From Davidsoniella eucalypti (Eukaryota > Ascomycota > Sordariomycetes > Microascales > Ceratocystidaceae): DNA of 64,000 nt. Position numbers and translations under genes: made by a program. Where the stretch lies: positions 186,001 through 250,000 of the forward strand of contig RMBW01000032.1 in assembly GCA_004009845.1 (NCBI GenBank). The letters are read 5' to 3'. The notes beneath the pieces were generated by a model. That model was not told where the DNA came from and did no database searches. It saw only the letters and a program-made list of their open reading frames with translations. Position 1 is the first letter of the stretch; each line of letters opens with the position of its first letter. Positions 45,382 to 56,669 of the stretch are shown here, piece after piece.

Positions 45382-47523
45382 TCAGTGCCACTCGTCATCA
45401 ATCTGTTCCCACAGGTCTAGGAAGCCCTTGAAGAACTTGACACCAAGACCGGGATCCAGCGAGCCTGTCGTAGCACGTACAGAGTGCATGCTCAGCTGGG
45501 GAAGACCAGCATCGGCAGACTTGACACCCATCATACTAGACAGCGTCGGGCCGACAGTGCCGCCACTACGCGAATCGTTGCGAATCATGAAAGTCTGCGT
45601 GGTGCAGCCGGCAAGTTCGCCGACACGTGTCAAAACGCTGGTCGACACGGCATCCGTCGTCATGTGACCGTTGCTATCGGCGCAAATGGCTACACCGACG
45701 TTGAGACGGGCCATGTGCTCATCGAGATAGTTGCCGAGGAAGTTGGGGTTGGCAGCGTGCGTGACGTCGGCAGAGACCAGGAAGGAGCGCGCGTAGGTCT
45801 GGCCGACCAGGCCGGGGCCGAAGGAGAAGTCACTGCCGGAGGCAGCAGAAGAAGAGTAGGAAGAAGGCTTGTACGTCGCCGTGAGCGACTCGACGGCACG
45901 CTCAATAACGAGCGGTAGGAAGTTGCCCTTGGCGCCCTGGCGAAGCAGCGAGCCAATCTCCTCATCGTCAAATAGAGCAACAAGCTTGATGTAGCCGTCA
46001 TCGGGCTTGTGCTCAGCGGCAAGAAGACCGTGGAATGCAGCCCACGAACACAGCTTATCGTCGATGCGGCCACCGAAGATGAACTCGTGCTCTAGGCCAC
46101 CGGTCTGCGCCGGTTGACAATCAAACAGTTCAAGCTCCCAGTTGACCAGCAGGCTGTAGTCAGAAATACCGAGTTCCTTGGCAATCAGCTTGACCAGCTT
46201 CGGGGGCTGCTTGCTAGCAAAGGAGCCAGCGCCGCCAAGAGGGTTAGCTGGGGGCGCGGCATTAGGGTCCGAGGAGGCTGTCAGGTCAGAGTTATCCAGT
46301 CCGATGATGGGCACAGCCTGTGTCTCCTTGTTGTTTGATCCCATCATACCAACGCCGAAATGCGGCGCCAGCGTCGGCACGCGGGCAATCGGCCAGCCGA
46401 GCTTGACAAGCTTAGTGGTAGTCTTGCCCGAGGTCGGGTCACGAACGACAACGCGGCCACCAATGCTTAGATCACGATCCCACCAGGTTGCATTGAGACC
46501 ACCGGCATAAGGCGCCACGCCGAGCTCAATGTAGCCCGCACGGTTCGGCTTGTGGCTGACAGGCTTAAGCTTAGCCGTCAGAGCGTCGATGTGACCGGCA
46601 ATCATGCCCACACCGTTGCCAGGCTGGTAAGCCAGACCGACGACAAAGGCAATCAGGGCACTGCCGTTTCGTGTCGTCCAGTACTTGCCGCCAGGCTTAA
46701 CCTTGTTGTGCCAGTCGTCGCGCATGGGGAGCTGGGTGAGGCGGAAGCATTAAGGGTTAGCAGAGGGTCCGGGAACTATGCGGTGAGAAGCCTATCATGT
46801 ACGCAGATACACACTTACCTCAGTGTAGCCGGCCTCGTCCAACTTGGACTTGAAATACTCGACGGCATGGAAGATAGTCGGGTTCTCGGTCAGGAAAGAG
46901 CAGAACGGGGTAGTGTATGCCTCAGGCGCGCCGTACTCCATACGGCACAGCACGCAGGTCTCGTAGTACGACTTGGGGACGGCATGCTGGCGCTGCTCGT
47001 GGGTCAGCTGAGCCAGACACTTCTCACAAACAGCCGAATGGGCCAAGCCAACGCCCTTGCGCAGATGAGCCAGATCAGCCAGCAAGAACGCGCGCTGGGC
47101 CGGTGGGACTCCGTGTAGCGCGGTTGAGGGGCCGCCTTTGTTGCCGCCGTGGCCGGCCATGTCGGAGATGATGGGAAGGCCGACGGCAGAGCTACTGCCA
47201 GGCTTCAACGACGACCGCGACTGCTGCGACCGCAGAGTTTGCGACGAAGGCCGGCGTTGCATCCACGGCGCCTGGACATGGGCGGGCTGTTGCTGTTGCT
47301 GCTGCAGTTGCTGATGTTGCTGTTGCTGGGAGATGGACGGCGAGGGAGATGGCTGGGTTGGCGGCTGCTGCGACTCGCGACGCCGAGAGCGGTGAGACCG
47401 ACGCGACCGCCGGTCGTATTCGTAGTCGTCTTCAGCATCATCGTCATAGTCGATATCCCGCTTGTACTGCTTGTCGCCGCCCGGGATAAAGTGGCCGTAA
47501 TAGTTTTCAGGGCCGCCCTTCAT
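45382..47523 (-). CDS. M18 metallo-aminopeptidase (Ape1/Lap4-like) with long N-terminal extension
   Basis: Di-zinc aminopeptidase. Exons on the minus strand are 47523-46819 and 46731-45382, 684 aa. The M18 part starts near residue 204 (FCSFLTENPTIFHAVEYFKS) and joins across the intron at AGYTE-LPMRDDWHNK. Metal and catalytic residues: GHIDALTAKLKPVS (His282, Asp284), GGRIDDKLCSW (Asp459), LFDDEEIGS (Glu492, Glu493), SADVTHAANPN (Asp557) and MHSVR (His651). The HIDALT signature resembles vacuolar Ape1 more than cytosolic aspartyl aminopeptidase. Before it lie about 200 extra residues: charged Arg/Asp/Tyr, polyQ, Ser/Pro, then a CEKC...CVLC pair. Met195 (46941) would give the usual length of 490 aa, so the extension may be a targeting propeptide, a fused domain or an over-long model. 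Confidence 0.88.
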
Positions 47524-48599
47524 GGTTGCTGTTGTTGTTTTTAGTGTGGGTGGGTGGATTTGTTCTAATTATAAGCAGCTTAAGTCAAACAGGCGGATTA
47601 AATACAGGATAGATATCCAAATAAGACTATGTGGCAATGAGGATGGCAAAGTCAAGTTGATATCCGAAAATCGTCACACAAAAATATTGGCAAGAGCGAA
47701 AAGAGAAGGAAACAAAGAAGAAATTCACAAAGGGAAAAGAGACCAGGTATAGAAAAAAATATCGCACAATCGATGGGCAACTGCACAAATCGGGGGATCC
47801 AAGCTCAAAATCTAGATGGCAGGCAGGCAACTTCCTCCCAGGATTATCATTGATGATAGATAGTTACAACTATTATAGTTAGTCTACCAGTTTGCAGCAA
47901 CTGCCACCTCAACAGTTGGTTGTATAGCCAGCCAAGACTAAAAATGCCGCTCCTCTATCAACAACTACAGAAAGCCCCTGCAGCAAAAAGGGAAGCTTCT
48001 CTGCGGCGCTGTACAAGCAGGGTTCCTTCCCCCGCTCCAACGGCGGCAAAACGCGTTGGCTATTACTCGATAGAGGATAAAATAAGCTTGCTAACATTCT
48101 AGCTCAGTTCTTTCCTTATCATTCGGCGGACTTGGGATCGCCACTTACATATTCGGCTAGCAGTAACAACAACAACAATGCAGCTTCATTCACATGTTTT
48201 CGATATATTGATAATGTTGTTCGAGATTTGGTGTTTATTGAGTCATTCAAAAAAAAAATTGTTGGGCTAGACGATGCCAACAGACATTCTACCCGGAAAA
48301 AAAAAACAAGTAGGGCGATTTTTTGCCTTAGTAAAGAAGAAGAAAAGAAGCATTAAATAGACATCACGGCGTTACCCAAGAAAGATACTAGAAGGAAAAG
48401 AAGCCTCACGACCGTCCAACATAAACCAAGACGAAGCCGGGGCAGAACAAGACAAACGAAAAAGAAAAGTAGAAAAAATAAGCAACTGGTAATCCAAGAA
48501 GATTCAGTCCTGTAACAGAAGAAAAGTACCCAGAAACAAGCAAAAGACGCCACATAATCATACAATTATAGAGACAAAGGAAAAAAGCAAAAAAAGGTA
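47524..48599. other. Intergenic: M18 promoter and HET-gene 3' flank
   Basis: 1.08 kb, A-rich toward the right. One ACGCGT near 48053. A (CAA)n-like AACAAC tract is at 48165-48178. No gene was recognised. Confidence 0.5.
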
Positions 48600-50594
48600 T
48601 TAGATGAGCTCTCGGCCAGCGGATTCGAAGAACTTGCGGCCGTCTTTATAACAAGCAACCACAAGTGTCGGCTGGACGATGCCCGTAGTCCGGTCTCGAC
48701 GTGCCTTGATCATGGAAACTACGGCAACGCCGCAGTCGAGAAGCAGGAAGCTACGGTCTGACCGCTCCGTGTCATCGGGTCCCATGCCGCCTCGGAGCTC
48801 TGGTGACCAGGAACGAGAGGACGATGAAGGGTGGATCGCCGTTTCCGAGTCGGAGTCGGCTTGCTCAGCGTGCACAAATAGGGCATCTTCCGAGCCACTA
48901 TCTAGCGCGCCGAAGACAACCACGAACTGGGAATCCTGAGATGGCTCAGCGCCCATTAGGAAGAACTTGAGCGCACCCGAGGCAGGTAGCCCGGCGCCAT
49001 TTGACGTTACTACATGGAAAGTAGCTCCCGCCGCAAGCTCAGACAGGCAGCCATCTTTGTGCTGTGTCGGTTGCGGGTGTGCTAGGCGGGCCCGGGCTGG
49101 GTAGTGAGAGATGATACGCAGCGGAGCAGCTGGCATATCGCCGGCAATGCGGATGTTGATGGACCGCGATCCAGTGTCGGTGTTGGTGCGGCTGTTGCCC
49201 TTCCAAGATGCGGCCACAGGAGTCTGGGTAGTACTGCGCTGGAGCATCATTTTCTTAGGGCTAAAGCGCTTACGGAATACCATGGGAACGGCCACAGGCG
49301 ATTTACCCGGAGAGCGGCGAGCCCAGAGAGGGCCAGACCAGCTGCGAGTTTGGCGGTAGACAGTCATCCAGACACAAACCATCATGGCACGGCGGCCAGA
49401 TGATGATCCAGAAGACGATGAAGATGAACCACTGCGACTACTTGTGGCAGAGTCACTGCTGGTTCTGCGCCGACGAGGCTCTGGTGATAGGCAGCCAGTT
49501 GTGACAACGTCGGTATATAACCAAGCCAGAATTTCAATCTCGGATGCCTGTGAATCAACAGTGTTACCAGGGGTCTCAGAGGCAGCAGTGTCGATCAGCA
49601 ACGTCATCTCAATGCCGCGAGGCGAGATAGCTGGTGTCGGGTAGGCAAATTGGCTCGTTGCCGACGTAGCTGAGCGGCTCACGTGGCGCTGTACGTCCCG
49701 CCATTCCAGTGCAGTAACATCAGGATACATAATGCTATCGGCATCATCGAAGCCAAACGCCGTAGATGGTAGAAAAGTAGCAAGGTCTGGGCGAGCAAAG
49801 GAGAAGGCACCGGGAGCCAGGCAGCCAGAATATCCGCGTGCGGCAGTCTCTTCAGCAGCTGACGCAGCAATTTCTGGTGACCAAGCAAGCATGGATAGAT
49901 CCTCAGTAGCAGCAAGGATGTTCTCCTGCAGACGGGTCCATGCCTTCAAACGACCCTCACCATAAACGGCAGTCATGGTCAGGCCAAACAGACCAAGCAA
50001 GCAGTAGGCTTGATCCTCGGCACGGGAAGTGCGACGACTAGCGGCCCAACTTAACCGCTCTGCAACACTACAGGCATTTGGGCTCTCAGTTCCTCTCAGG
50101 ACACCGGAGCGAATACCAGTGATTGTAGCTAGAGTCGGTGCCAGGCTTCGCTTAGTGCCGATCTCAGCCCAGTCGGCAGTATAGAACTCGACAGATCGGG
50201 GTGCAAGAAGCTCCAGCAGGGTCCAGCCACGTTCAAACCAGGCCGAGTCGCCGAAGCAGAAACGTGGCACGTCTGAGAGGTAGGCATAGCAGACAGCAGA
50301 GTCTTCATACCAGCGGTACATGGAGTTGACAGCCTCAGAAAGCTCAGCTGGCGAAGTCGTATCAAGGCAAACGGTATCAGCCCACAGCCACTCTAAACCA
50401 TCACGCAGAGCTTGACGGCAGGCACCGGCGATCTTGCGGAAGCCATGGCGGCCAGAAGCAGTGCCAGCCAGGACATCTTGAAGGGTTGGCTCGTCGGTCT
50501 CGTGCACGTGAGAAAGCACGGCATATTCCGGCAATGGCATATCATCATCACTAAAGTCGGTAAGACGCAGAGTTGAAACGTTGAAGAGCCTCAT
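48600..50594 (-). CDS. HET-domain (heterokaryon incompatibility) protein, stand-alone
   Basis: 664 aa, single exon, start MRLFNVSTLRLTDF at 50594. The HET domain occupies roughly residues 1-220: EYAVLSHV, LEWLWADTVCLD, SPAELSEAVNSMYRWYEDSA, VCYAYLSDVP, WFERGWTLLELLAPRSVEFY. The usual follow-on block is present: RLSWAASRRTSRAEDQAYCLLGLFG and YGEGRLKAWTRLQENI. This arrangement is that of HET-E/D/R-type proteins, where NACHT and WD40 modules follow. Here the remaining 400 residues are Ser-rich with no P-loop or WD repeats visible. Normally IDKTS, this copy has LDTTS. Role: cell-death trigger in non-self recognition, inferred from the family. Confidence 0.9.
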   Translation of the reverse strand: MRLFNVSTLRLTDFSDDDMPLPEYAVLSHVHETDEPTLQDVLAGTASGRHGFRKIAGACRQALRDGLEWLWADTVCLDTTSPAELSEAVNSMYRWYEDSAVCYAYLSDVPRFCFGDSAWFERGWTLLELLAPRSVEFYTADWAEIGTKRSLAPTLATITGIRSGVLRGTESPNACSVAERLSWAASRRTSRAEDQAYCLLGLFGLTMTAVYGEGRLKAWTRLQENILAATEDLSMLAWSPEIAASAAEETAARGYSGCLAPGAFSFARPDLATFLPSTAFGFDDADSIMYPDVTALEWRDVQRHVSRSATSATSQFAYPTPAISPRGIEMTLLIDTAASETPGNTVDSQASEIEILAWLYTDVVTTGCLSPEPRRRRTSSDSATSSRSGSSSSSSGSSSGRRAMMVCVWMTVYRQTRSWSGPLWARRSPGKSPVAVPMVFRKRFSPKKMMLQRSTTQTPVAASWKGNSRTNTDTGSRSINIRIAGDMPAAPLRIISHYPARARLAHPQPTQHKDGCLSELAAGATFHVVTSNGAGLPASGALKFFLMGAEPSQDSQFVVVFGALDSGSEDALFVHAEQADSDSETAIHPSSSSRSWSPELRGGMGPDDTERSDRSFLLLDCGVAVVSMIKARRDRTTGIVQPTLVVACYKDGRKFFESAGRELI

Positions 50595-51802
50595 AATGAC
50601 GGCTTTTGTGTGAAAATGGTGAAAGAAGGAAGAAATAATGGTACAGTAAGCCAGCAAGAAACAATCTTGTGTGTGCAAAGCTGGAGGAAACGGCAGGTGT
50701 CACAAGAGTATGGTGATAGCCTCTGATAGGGTAGTTGTCTTTAATGGAAGTCAGACCTGCATGCGCATTGGCGCTGATGACTAATCGAGGGTAGATAGGC
50801 GGATATCTGTATTAGGGTATAATAGACAGAAGTCGTAGTAGATGTAGTTGGATATGTAAGGAGCGACGGATAATTCACGAAAGAGAAGAAAGGAAAGACT
50901 GTGAATAGGAAGAAAGCAATGTGGAAGATAATGAATGAATGGACAGACAGACAATGCGTCGTCTTGATGCTATCGGTAAGCAGACAGAGTTGGTCAAGTA
51001 GGTTGGCAGACACAGCTTGGACCAGAGTCTGGCTAGACAGATATATGAATGGTGCAAAAAGAGAAGAAGCAAGCCGGCTACAAAAATATCGATGGCGGAG
51101 ACTATCCGATACTTATTCAAGCTGCCCACCTTACTCTGATCAGATCTTTCTCTCCATATATTATTATATTAGCACATATCTAGACTGCCAGTAGTGGACA
51201 GTTATTAGATCCCGTAATTCCATTGCTTGACTTGTTAGGCCTGTCCGTCCTTTAGCTTTCGCCTCTTCAGGCTACCGGGATGTTGCAAAGCTGGCTACAA
51301 CTTAGCACTTAGCTTCCAAGTCCAGTTCGACGGCGGCCAGGGGTCCGGTCATCGCCAGGGGCCATGCACTGGGTCCAGGTGTTATATGTCCAGGGTGACC
51401 TGATTTCCCTTATGCTAGAACAGAGAAGACCTGACGAGTTAGCTTTCAGTCAACCCAGCCTTCTCTTGTGCCTGGTTTCCTCTTGCTGCTGCCCCAAATG
51501 GACTTTGAGAGCAGGCTTTCGTAGTGAAGCTAAGCAAAGCTGACGGCTTTTTGGCGCGCAACTTGCGGAAAAGGATTCGATGCGGTGTGCCAAAATGCAA
51601 AATACTGCAGGTGGCAGGAAGGTTCCTGCAGTAGTGTTGATTATAAGCGACTTTGTCCTGTGATATTGCTAACGTGATCATCGCCATTCTTTTTTGTATC
51701 TTTTTCTGCTCCGGTCACAACGGCGGCTGGGGAAACCAGAGTGAACAATAACAACAACAACAAAAACAAAAACAATGGCAATAATAATAACAAAAACAAA
51801 CA

Positions 51803-52072
51803 ATGTCGTACTACTTGAACCGCAGCAGCTTCCATCACTGTGACCAGGACTGTTGTAGCCGGGATTACGCCCACTACGGGCTTCTGGCGGACGTATTATC
51901 AGCAAAAAAAAAAAAGAACCAAGATTCCTGTATAATAATACTTCAACAGACGGTTAGACGGCCGGACAATGAACGAGGCAGCGCCGTAAGGCCTGTGCTT
52001 CTTGGTGTGCCTGAGCCAAGCTATGGCCACACCAAATTCTTCTCTGTTCTTATTCTCCGGGCTTCCAGATGA
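51803..52072 (+). CDS. Weak hypothetical ORF, 89 aa, Cys/His-rich start
   Basis: Begins MSYYLNRSSFHHCDQDCC after an A-rich leader full of AACAAC and AAAAAC words, typical of fungal 5' UTRs. A preceding ATG at 51776 opens a 22-codon frame. Later residues, after a poly-Lys stretch, look like readthrough of noncoding sequence, so a splice near 51893 is possible. No family recognised. Confidence 0.22.
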   Translation: MSYYLNRSSFHHCDQDCCSRDYAHYGLLADVLSAKKKKNQDSCIIILQQTVRRPDNERGSAVRPVLLGVPEPSYGHTKFFSVLILRASR

Positions 52073-55000
52073 AATACAACTAACTGGCTGGAAATGTTCA
52101 GACTTCTACAGGACAAACTTCTCCCACCAGCTTCTCTTTCCGGTCTCTACTACATCGTGTTTGCTGATCGGTTCTCCAGGATACAGCTATCATAGCTATT
52201 ATCAGGGTCCGCAGCCCTGATTTACTTATTTCGCACGTCCTCTGGCTAATGTCACATTACTTTGTTCTTTGGTGTTCACACAGATGACGCTAATGAAATG
52301 ATACGATGATTGCTTTTTCCTTGTTGCTGTGCTCTTCTATTGCTTATATCTTAGACCTCGTCAGGTAGCAAGGCTGCCTAGTAATCAGCAGGGAGAAAAT
52401 AAAAGAAATAAAAAAGGTATAGAGCCGTGCCAATGAAATAAAAAGGGCCCTGGAACCATCTCCACACAGATTAATCGTTGGCTGCCAGATTTATTGTTTG
52501 TGCTATGATGGGTTCGCATACATGCTGCATTAGCATTCATTATTACCATGCATTGATTTGTTAGTTTGGTTCACTTATATGCACGCATATCTCCATCGTC
52601 CCATCAAGCATCGTGACATCACTGACGCTCTGGGCATTGTTAGATCCGGCTCAACTCGGGCATATACAACTGTACACTTAGATATCAACACTTGGATCTA
52701 TAGAGAGACATTTACATATAGTTGTAGGCAGGTTTATATAGCTCATGGACCTAAGACGTCCATCCATTAACATTAATAGCTCATGACTTTGCTCAGCCAA
52801 GCTTTGTGATGAATCCCACAGTAGCTAGAATGAAAGAAAATAATAAAAAATCCTCTACTGGATTCCTATCCAGCCTTTTTTCCATTGTCAGCCTAAAGAA
52901 AAAAAAAGAAGAAAAAAAGAAAAAAAAACACTCTCGCAACCATTTTTTCAAAATTTTCTCTTATTCCTTTTTTGGTTCACGGAACACTTATTTGTTCTTT
53001 CATCGTTTCGCAGATCACCAATAAATCATAAATTATAGTAATAAACCCCCATCTTTAGCTCATTGAATTCCGGAAGCCTCAAGCCGCCTATAACTCTACC
53101 TTGCCAGTTCCAAACTTTTGCTGATATGTCCTTTCAAGATAAACAGAACATATCAAAAGAAGAGTTCTTCGAACAGAACAGTATTTCTCATGCCGGTCTC
53201 ATGCTGGTCTTAAAACACGCAAGTTCTGCCGTTCCAATCTCTGTTTTTGTGATCTTCTCTATATCTGTATATCCTCGAGCCAGTTAGGTATATAACGACA
53301 TTCATATAGTAAAAGGGATATCACGTCATATAGTAGACTATCTACAACTACTTTAGAATTGTCTCAAAGAATATAACGCAACATTGTATTTCAAAGTACA
53401 AGTAAAACGCACAAATAAGGGATAATTTTCTGGCCTTTCAGCCACACCTTCAGCACGACTTTTGTGCACATCAAAGATTTATCCAAAGCGTTTAAGATTT
53501 ATTTCAGAGTCCAAAAACCCCTGTTTTTCTTTTAAACGGCCAACTAGCCTACTTGACTAACTCAAGCCTGTCCACTACTTACTGTGAGGAAGCAGATCAC
53601 CAAGATATGTACATAGAAGATCACGCAGCCTCGCTTGACCTCCTTAACCGAGAAGACGATCACTTCTTGCACCGCGCTGTACCAGCCCTCATTCAGCCTG
53701 CCCAGCTGGAGATATCGTCATCGCTTAACACCCAAAGATCTTGTATATATGTAATTCTCTAGTAGTAAAGTTGCAAAAGGCCAAAATCATACTCGGTGAT
53801 ATTCGCTCTTCTTTCTTCGTTCTGTCTCTCTTGCCAACTTTTATAACGTGTCACACCTATCAATCATAGAATATCTTCTTTTTCTTCAAGCCAAATCTTG
53901 CTTACTCGTTGATCAACGCTCGTGATTCTTCTATATATATTCTTGCCGGTTTCATGTTTTTGCTGATCACGAAGAGATCATCAACTTCTTTTCTTTTTAT
54001 ATTTGTTCCAGTCGCTACCAAATAAACCCATCCAATATCACAACAAGTTTTGTGTATTTTATATGGTACAGCGAGAGGGTCTTGATAATCACAGCCTGAA
54101 CACTCTCTCGACCCAAGTTGAAAAGTTCTAGCATCATCTCAACTAACCACTAACTATATAATGTTGGCTTTATGTAGGTTTTAGTCAACAAGGTTCTAGC
54201 AAACGTTTTGCTTTTGGTAGCTTCGTTCGGAAATGCCTAAATGAAGTCTGTTCTTTCTTTATGGACCAACTTACATGTACTTAGCAGAGTTGGTCATATG
54301 AACTAACCTAACCGCCCTAGTCTCCTAACCTGGGTCTAGCCAAAGCTATTACTACGTCAACTAAGGAAAAGGGACCCCGGGTAATTTTAGCCCTTGAACC
54401 CCAAAATAATCTAGGAAGAAATAAAAATAATGATAAATCCCGTGTTCTCCTATTTTCTGCCAATGTCTTCTACTTAACTTGCTTAGTTGCTTGACGAGTT
54501 TGGGTAGACCAGCAGGTAGAAGTTAAAGAGAAATAATGATTATAGAGGTCTCAGTGCAAGGAAAGTGTCAGGGTAACTAAAAACTAAATTCGAGTGATGC
54601 ATAATACTTGATTTACTAAATTCTTACTTTAAATTATATTGCTAACCTTGTGTTGATGTTTTTCATGCATGACAGACTTTTCTTTTTTGATAATTCATAT
54701 TTTCCACCAAAATTACCATTTATATTCAATAATCTGGTGATGTTTCCTTTTGCTCAGAAATCTTCGTGACAGTCAGATATATTGATGAAAATATATACCA
54801 TAAAATTGAGGATGGAGATGAATGTTGTATGTAATGGAGTACTGCAAGGGTTGCGGTTATCACGTAGCTAAAATCATATGAGAATAGTCTGATTTTACAA
54901 CAGTTTGAGCTGCTATATTACACAAAGATGTCAGACTTGCTTCCCGTGAACTCTCTCAAGTCTTCCAGAATGCGTTGAATCAACATTGATATAGGTCACT

Positions 55001-55182
55001 TGAGGTCAAGTCTGTCAATTTTTTTCCCTCAACACCTGTACTAGTTCACCGTCTACTATGCCTATAGTACAACCTGTGGAAGATACAAGAACCTAAGTGA
55101 CCTTTCTTAGAAGTTAGAGAGCAGCCATTTGCCAAAGATCAAGATAATTACGGTTGTTAAAATAACGGGTGGTCGTTTCCCC

Positions 55183-55195
55183 AACCCTAACCCTA
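55183..55195 (+). repeat. Interstitial telomere-like repeat, two CCCTAA units
   Basis: AACCCTAACCCTA in AT-rich noncoding DNA; the same unit as in the POL12 promoter. Confidence 0.6.
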
Positions 55196-55386
55196 TATAT
55201 TATAGACATATTGTATCGTCATCACGATCTACTGAAAAGGAGCTTTTAGATAAATCTCTAGACTACAAACAAAATCATCATCATACTGAATTCTTGTACC
55301 AAAATACAATATCAACAAGGGAAACAAAGAGGAATAGAGCGAGGTGACTAACCCTCACAAAAATTTGCATATATTCTTAATTTGAA

Positions 55387-55566
55387 CTATATTGTTGTCA
55401 AGATATTACATAATTCTTCGTCTAGCCACTCTTGCGCCCAAGCTTGACGCCATCGCCCAGAATTTGACGGCGAGTCAGGATACGTTTCTTGTTTCAGTCT
55501 GCTGAATGTTTGCTTTACGGCCGCTAGATGATCTCGAATTAGAAAGCTGGGTGGCTGTATTTTCAT
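55387..55566 (-). CDS. Small protein-like ORF, 59 aa, unknown
   Basis: Starts MKIQPPSFLIRDHLAAVKQ and ends EWLDEELCNILTTI. Composition is protein-like: amphipathic helices around RDHLAAVKQTFSRLKQ and GRWRQAWAQEWLDEEL, with four Trp/Tyr in a short span and locally higher GC than the surrounding AT-rich DNA. It could be a genuine small protein, the last exon of a gene reading leftward, or a remnant of a decayed gene. No family recognised. Confidence 0.3.
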   Translation of the reverse strand: MKIQPPSFLIRDHLAAVKQTFSRLKQETYPDSPSNSGRWRQAWAQEWLDEELCNILTTI

Positions 55567-56421
55567 GTTCTTTGATTTTCATATATGTATCTTTGTGTTG
55601 ATGACGTCCCTCTTGGAAGAAACAAGGGTTACAAAGGGAGGCGGGGAAGAAACTGAGAAGAAAATCATGAGATGGAAAAAATGCCATAGGAAGGACGTGC
55701 ATTAGTTTGTTTCACGACTTGGTGTATATGTACATCTGTATACACAGATGCAGATCTAGATGCTTGTATGTATAACCAACCTCTTGATTTTACCCCAGAA
55801 AAGAGAAACTGACGATAACCGTCTGAACTACACTAAGCAAGACAGAGAAAAGGCTGGGCTTGGACTGGCCTGATATGATGGCGTTCGCTTCCAGACTTTC
55901 TTGCTGTGCCCACCGGAGGCTTCAGTCAACGGACTTTTCTTCTATTCGATATCTTTCAGATGAACGATCATGAGTTGGATGAGGAATAGAGCGGTCAGTT
56001 GACTCGGCAGCCATCCTTTTTCTTTGTAGGATACCCTGATGATCCCATCGGCCATAAAAGATAAGTAAAAGCTCAAAAAGAGAGCCTGGATCTCAGATAG
56101 ACTCTGGATATGCCTGTTCAAGTGAATATAGCAAACCCCAAAAAGCATCCGCCTAGGCCATCATGGAGACAGAGCACCCTGTAAAAAACCGACTTGAAAT
56201 CCCAACCTCTAGTTTGACAATCGAGAAAGATTTATCTGCCGAGGCCCCCAAAAAGCGTCTGCCAGATGTCAGAAGCAATGCTCTCGATCTGACAGGAACA
56301 TCGTTTTGAAGCCAATGGTTGTAGATCTTTGGTTAGATGGGCAATTATCCACCTGAAAGGCCAGTCAATCATGCTAGGTAGCAGCTTTACTTGTTCGTCC
56401 ATTAAATCGCCAAACGAAACC

Positions 56422-56427
56422 CACGTG
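56422..56427. promoter_or_regulatory. E-box CACGTG upstream of the acid phosphatase
   Basis: Palindromic CACGTG about 250 bp before the chosen ATG. It is the core site for bHLH phosphate regulators (Pho4; NUC-1 in Neurospora). The hexamer also occurs elsewhere in the window, so this is suggestive only. Confidence 0.4.
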
Positions 56428-56669
56428 GCGTTGCATTGCAATACTGATGTACTTCATATATATGTTGTATTTGTGCCCTCCGTCAATGGAACTCGAGAAC
56501 ATGAACACTCGTTCTTTATCTATCCATGAAGCAAACTAGAAGACACGAAGCATATACAATACAATCATCAAATATGTCTTCTTTTTCCTCGTCTCTTGTC
56601 TTACCGGACTCTGCAGCCCAAGAAATGTGCTTGCTTGGTAGCAGATACTCTGGCTTCACTTCCAACCAG

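Larger units (their letters stand above)
50595..56669. other. 6-kb gene-poor AT-rich region
   Basis: The left 500 bp are the HET-gene promoter. The rest has low GC and short ORFs. Points of note: an A/CAA-rich tract at 51743-51802 leading into a small Cys-containing ORF; a double telomere-type repeat at 55183-55195; protein-like short ORFs at 55387-55566 and 55942-56441 (minus) and 56163-56309 (plus); and an E-box at 56422-56427 before the phosphatase. From 52.2 to 55.1 kb I see nothing beyond A/T-rich DNA. Confidence 0.5.

Noticed and set aside
51641..51905. Minus-strand hydrophobic frames resembling a signal peptide
   Set aside because: The Leu/Val/Phe run is the antisense of an AACAAC/AAAAAC repeat tract; composition artefact.
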